A stretch of 22,861 nucleotides of DNA from a virus. Location of the stretch: positions 1-22,861 of IMG/VR virus record IMGVR_UViG_3300030430_001771, one strand, 5' to 3'. Numbering within the stretch: the first letter of the stretch is position 1; each line of letters opens with the position of its first letter. The notes below the pieces were generated by a model, which saw only the letters and a program-made list of their open reading frames with translations, was not told the origin of the DNA and made no database searches. Below, in pieces: positions 21,307 to 22,861 of this stretch. Position numbers and translations under genes: made by a program.

Positions 21307-21394
21307 AAAACCAACCCTTAAATTTATATGTAAGACCATAATATATTGGCTGGACTCCAAAATTACCTTTACAGGCTAAATGTGTGACATACAA
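21209..21394 (-). CDS. Small protein (61 aa) with KGWFYDGKVVYQSRTFETRSEAQAAAEKLRA
   Basis: This 61-aa protein begins MYVTHLACKGNFGVQPIYYG and ends AEKLRADSMLR. The part FKGWFYDGKVVYQSRTFETRSEAQAAAEKLR reads as a beta hairpin plus helix of the 'Y-x-F-x-T-R-x-E-A-x-A-x-A-E-x-L' kind common in phage and transposon small domains (arm-type DNA-binding modules). No gene name can be given. The stop is inside the beginning of the next coding frame. Confidence 0.6.
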   Translation of the reverse strand: MYVTHLACKGNFGVQPIYYGLTYKFKGWFYDGKVVYQSRTFETRSEAQAAAEKLRADSMLR

Positions 21395-21410
21395 GATTTT
21401 TTTATGATTT

Positions 21411-21638
21411 TTATATCAATTCGTAACTACAATCTTTCCATCTAGCCTTAATATATTTAACAGCTTTAGCTTGTGTTTCTGCTTGTGTAGATAATTTCAT
21501 TGGTGCAGTTCCTATTCCAACTCCTTTTACAATAAAGGTAAATTTTTTAGTTTTTTTATCTTTTAAAGGTCTTGTAACACCTTCCATGTCAGGTGTCATT
21601 GCGATTATTTCTTTATCTTTAAAATTCTGAGATTGCAT
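21411..21638 (-). CDS. Small basic protein (75 aa), unknown function
   Basis: MQSQNFKDKEIIAMTPDMEG is followed by VTRPLKDKKTKKFTFIVKGVGIGTAPMKLSTQAETQAKAVKYIKARWKDCSYELI. The AETQAKAVKYIKARW helix after a beta segment is the same kind of small alpha/beta module as in the 61-aa neighbour (arm-domain-like). The start lies 20 nt inside the 3' end of the 95-aa gene. No family is recognised. Confidence 0.6.
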   Translation of the reverse strand: MQSQNFKDKEIIAMTPDMEGVTRPLKDKKTKKFTFIVKGVGIGTAPMKLSTQAETQAKAVKYIKARWKDCSYELI

Positions 21639-21906
21639 TTTCGGCTGCCTCCTGTTCTTTATCAGTAAAATCTCTAATTAACATTTTTGCAACCTTATTT
21701 ACGTTGTAGTTATGTTTCATAATAATAGTCCTAATATTTTCATCTACCCAATCACTACGAAGACTTGCAGTATGGTTGTCTGCATATTCAACGATATGAT
21801 CGTAACCTCTTATATCAGAGTCTAATTTTTTTGCTAATTCTTCAAGCTTGTTTTCTCTAAGCTTATTTAGTTTGCGTTCTGATTTACGACTTTGTTTTGG
21901 TGTCAT
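21619..21906 (-). CDS. Small helical protein (95 aa), unknown function
   Basis: The protein starts MTPKQSRKSERKLNKLRENK, a Lys/Arg-rich helical segment, and continues RGYDHIVEYADNHTASLRSDWVDENIRTIIMKHNYNVNKVAKMLIRDFTDKEQEAAENAISEF. The MKHNYNVNKVAKMLIRDF part reads as helix-turn-helix-like (x-x-N-V-x-K-V-A-x-M-L), a possible DNA-binding module, but no family is certain. It overlaps its neighbours (ATGA start overlap with the 134-aa gene, 20 nt with the next), a coupled operon. Confidence 0.6.
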   Translation of the reverse strand: MTPKQSRKSERKLNKLRENKLEELAKKLDSDIRGYDHIVEYADNHTASLRSDWVDENIRTIIMKHNYNVNKVAKMLIRDFTDKEQEAAENAISEF

Positions 21907-22307
21907 GTTATCTTTTCTAATTCAGCAATAGCTAAAGAACGTGCTTTATTGTGGATAGTTCTAAACTCGTTCCTATCTATATATTCTAAGATAATTTGCG
22001 AAAAATGTTTATCATAAATAGATCTAAATAAACTTTCATCGTGATCTAAGCTAATAAGTTGCGACAAAAAAGCTTTGCATACCTGTTGTTTGCGTCTTAC
22101 TTTTTGATGCCAATCTTTGTCATATGCTTCTTGTTTTTCCTGTTTAAATTTCTTAATATAATCATCCATACTTTTAATGGCTGTCATTAGCTCATCTTTT
22201 AACAACAAAACTTCTGGGTTAGATAAAGACCCGACATCATCAATCGAGACAACTTTATCAATTTGTTTACTGTTAAATGTTAAAGGCATAGATAAGGATA
22301 ATTTCAT
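21903..22307 (-). CDS. Helical protein (134 aa), unknown function
   Basis: The protein begins MKLSLSMPLTFNSKQIDKVV and is mostly alpha helical, with DYIKKFKQEKQEAYDKDWHQKVRRKQQVCKAFLSQLISL and FRSIYDKHFSQIILEYIDRNEFRTIHNKARSLAIAELEKIT. Charged heptads suggest coiled-coil or helical bundle. No catalytic motif or known family was recognised. It is followed by the 95-aa gene with an ATGA overlap, and preceded by 92 nt of spacer that may hold its promoter. Confidence 0.6.
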   Translation of the reverse strand: MKLSLSMPLTFNSKQIDKVVSIDDVGSLSNPEVLLLKDELMTAIKSMDDYIKKFKQEKQEAYDKDWHQKVRRKQQVCKAFLSQLISLDHDESLFRSIYDKHFSQIILEYIDRNEFRTIHNKARSLAIAELEKIT

Positions 22308-22348
22308 TCTATTTTAGCTTAATTTGGCTTAAAATCTAGTAAAAGTGA

Positions 22349-22395
22349 GGGGTCTTACATGAAGTCAAACTCGTCTAAAAATACTTCACAGCCCC
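22349..22395. other. Weak stem-loop in spacer, possible regulator
   Basis: GGGG (22349-22352) / CCCC (22392-22395) and TGAAGT (22360-22365) / ACTTCA (22383-22388) form a two-part stem around a 17-nt loop between the SSB-like and 134-aa genes. On the - strand a TTGACT (-35-like) overlaps it. No T tract follows, so it is not a clean terminator. Confidence 0.3.
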
Positions 22396-22399
22396 ATAT

Positions 22400-22768
22400 T
22401 TAAAAAGGAAACTCCTCTTCTGCTGCTTTTACTTTTGGTGCTGGTGACTCATTAGCATCAGCTTCTTCTATAGCTTTCATAGTCTTGTAATCAGGTTCTA
22501 GGTTTAAACCAATATACTTTTTGCCTTGCTTACTTTCATTTAGATAACCTGTAGCTCTTATAGTAACTACACCTTCTCCATGAAAGTCGCTATGCTCTGG
22601 CTTTGCTTTCTGTACATACTCACATAGCTTAATAATATCGCCCTCTGTAATCTGCATAACTCCAGAATACTTAGGATAGTTTTTGTTAGGATCGTAGTTC
22701 TCCTTGTAACGCTTTTTGTGGTCTTCTGCATCTTGTGAGAAAACTGCAAGTGGTAATTTAAAGTCCAT
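22400..22768 (-). CDS. Probable single-stranded DNA-binding protein (SSB-like, 122 aa)
   Basis: The body MDFKLPLAVFSQDAEDHKKRYKENYDPNKNYPKYSG runs into ITEGDIIKLCEYVQKAKPEHSDFHGEGVVTIRATGYLNESKQGKKYIGLNLEPDYKTMK, a beta-rich 90-residue core of OB-fold size with Tyr, Trp-free aromatics and Lys that can stack on bases. A low-complexity Ala/Glu linker (residues 99-116) ends in EEEFPF, the SSB-type acidic tail that recruits replication proteins. Family identity is inferred from the tail and size, not from a strict motif. The start lies 9 nt after the upstream partial gene. Probably the first clear replication gene of the - strand cluster. Confidence 0.65.
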   Translation of the reverse strand: MDFKLPLAVFSQDAEDHKKRYKENYDPNKNYPKYSGVMQITEGDIIKLCEYVQKAKPEHSDFHGEGVVTIRATGYLNESKQGKKYIGLNLEPDYKTMKAIEEADANESPAPKVKAAEEEFPF

Positions 22769-22777
22769 AGATAAAAA

Positions 22778-22861
22778 TTAATTGGATTGACGTTTGGCTG
22801 ATTCTAAATCCTCTATCTCAGCCAACTTATAGAGGATCTTCCCATTGATGGTGTAGAAAGA
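22778..22861 (-). CDS. 3' end of a gene cut by the window edge (27 aa)
   Basis: The - strand frame is open from base 22861 to TAA 22780-22778 and reads SFYTINGKILYKLAEIEDLE plus a short tail ending RQSN. It is the C-terminus of a gene lying upstream of the SSB-like gene. The 9-nt spacer between them fits one operon. Too short to assign. Confidence 0.5.
   Translation of the reverse strand, partial: SFYTINGKILYKLAEIEDLESAKRQSN

Noticed and set aside
22567-22749. 60-aa - strand frame inside the SSB-like gene
   Set aside because: Same-strand alternative frame of a better gene; no start context.
1-22861. CRISPR array or insertion sequence
   Set aside because: The only repeats are coding repeats inside fibre genes with irregular spacing; no transposase or terminal inverted repeats were seen.

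Overview
The window looks like part of a marine cyanophage genome, most likely one infecting Prochlorococcus or Synechococcus. This rests on the strongly AT-rich DNA, dense gene packing with 1-20 nt overlaps, tail fibres built from 'DLQIYHDG' repeats, three different 2-oxoglutarate/Fe(II) oxygenases, and several tiny proteins that I recognise from memory as cyanophage-type (a CxxC zinc ribbon, a MPGHYG-polylysine peptide, secreted beta-rich proteins). The tail tip is lambda-like (M-L-K-I-J order), so a siphovirus with a non-contractile tail is the best guess. No terminase, capsid, integrase, lysin, DNA polymerase or tRNA gene is visible, so lifestyle and taxonomy cannot be fixed.

Layout. (1) 1-5998, + strand: tail-tip genes M (5'-cut by the window edge), L, K, I and J. 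(2) 6021-14962, + strand: a host-recognition module with a collar-tipped fibre, a BppU-N-like protein, a short linker, three fibre proteins (435, 806 and 891 aa), a small fibre-tip-like protein and a 98-aa fibre-assembly-like protein. The 806- and 891-aa proteins share repeats, and the first and last fibres share a near-identical collar/HxH tip. (3) 15018-17447, + strand: a 54-aa coiled-coil protein, two 2OG-Fe(II) oxygenases, a small membrane protein, a zinc ribbon and a Pro-rich protein with a hydrophobic C-terminus, closed by a terminator. A tiny antisense membrane ORF shares its start tetranucleotide CATG with the + strand membrane gene. (4) 19307-17508, - strand: a compact operon of a holin-like membrane protein followed by three exported proteins. 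(5) 19355-20425, + strand: a membrane/coiled-coil protein, a third 2OG-Fe(II) oxygenase, a double hairpin and a 53-aa protein. (6) 20489-22861: a 20-aa Lys-rich peptide (-), a 100-aa protein (+), then a - strand cluster of small unknown proteins fed from an SSB-like protein with an acidic EEEFPF tail, probably the edge of the replication/early region.

How it may work together: region 1 builds the tail tip and regions 1-2 decide host recognition. Regions 3-5 carry accessory functions (hydroxylation, envelope and secreted proteins, possibly lysis). Region 6 runs the opposite way and probably belongs to early metabolism. The most unusual spots are a roughly 70-residue beta domain inserted into gpM, a gpL without lambda's iron-sulfur cysteines, a duplicated fibre tip on two fibres of different lengths, the holin plus three exported proteins operon, and a gene at 17508-18173 that has a complete product but no standard start codon.
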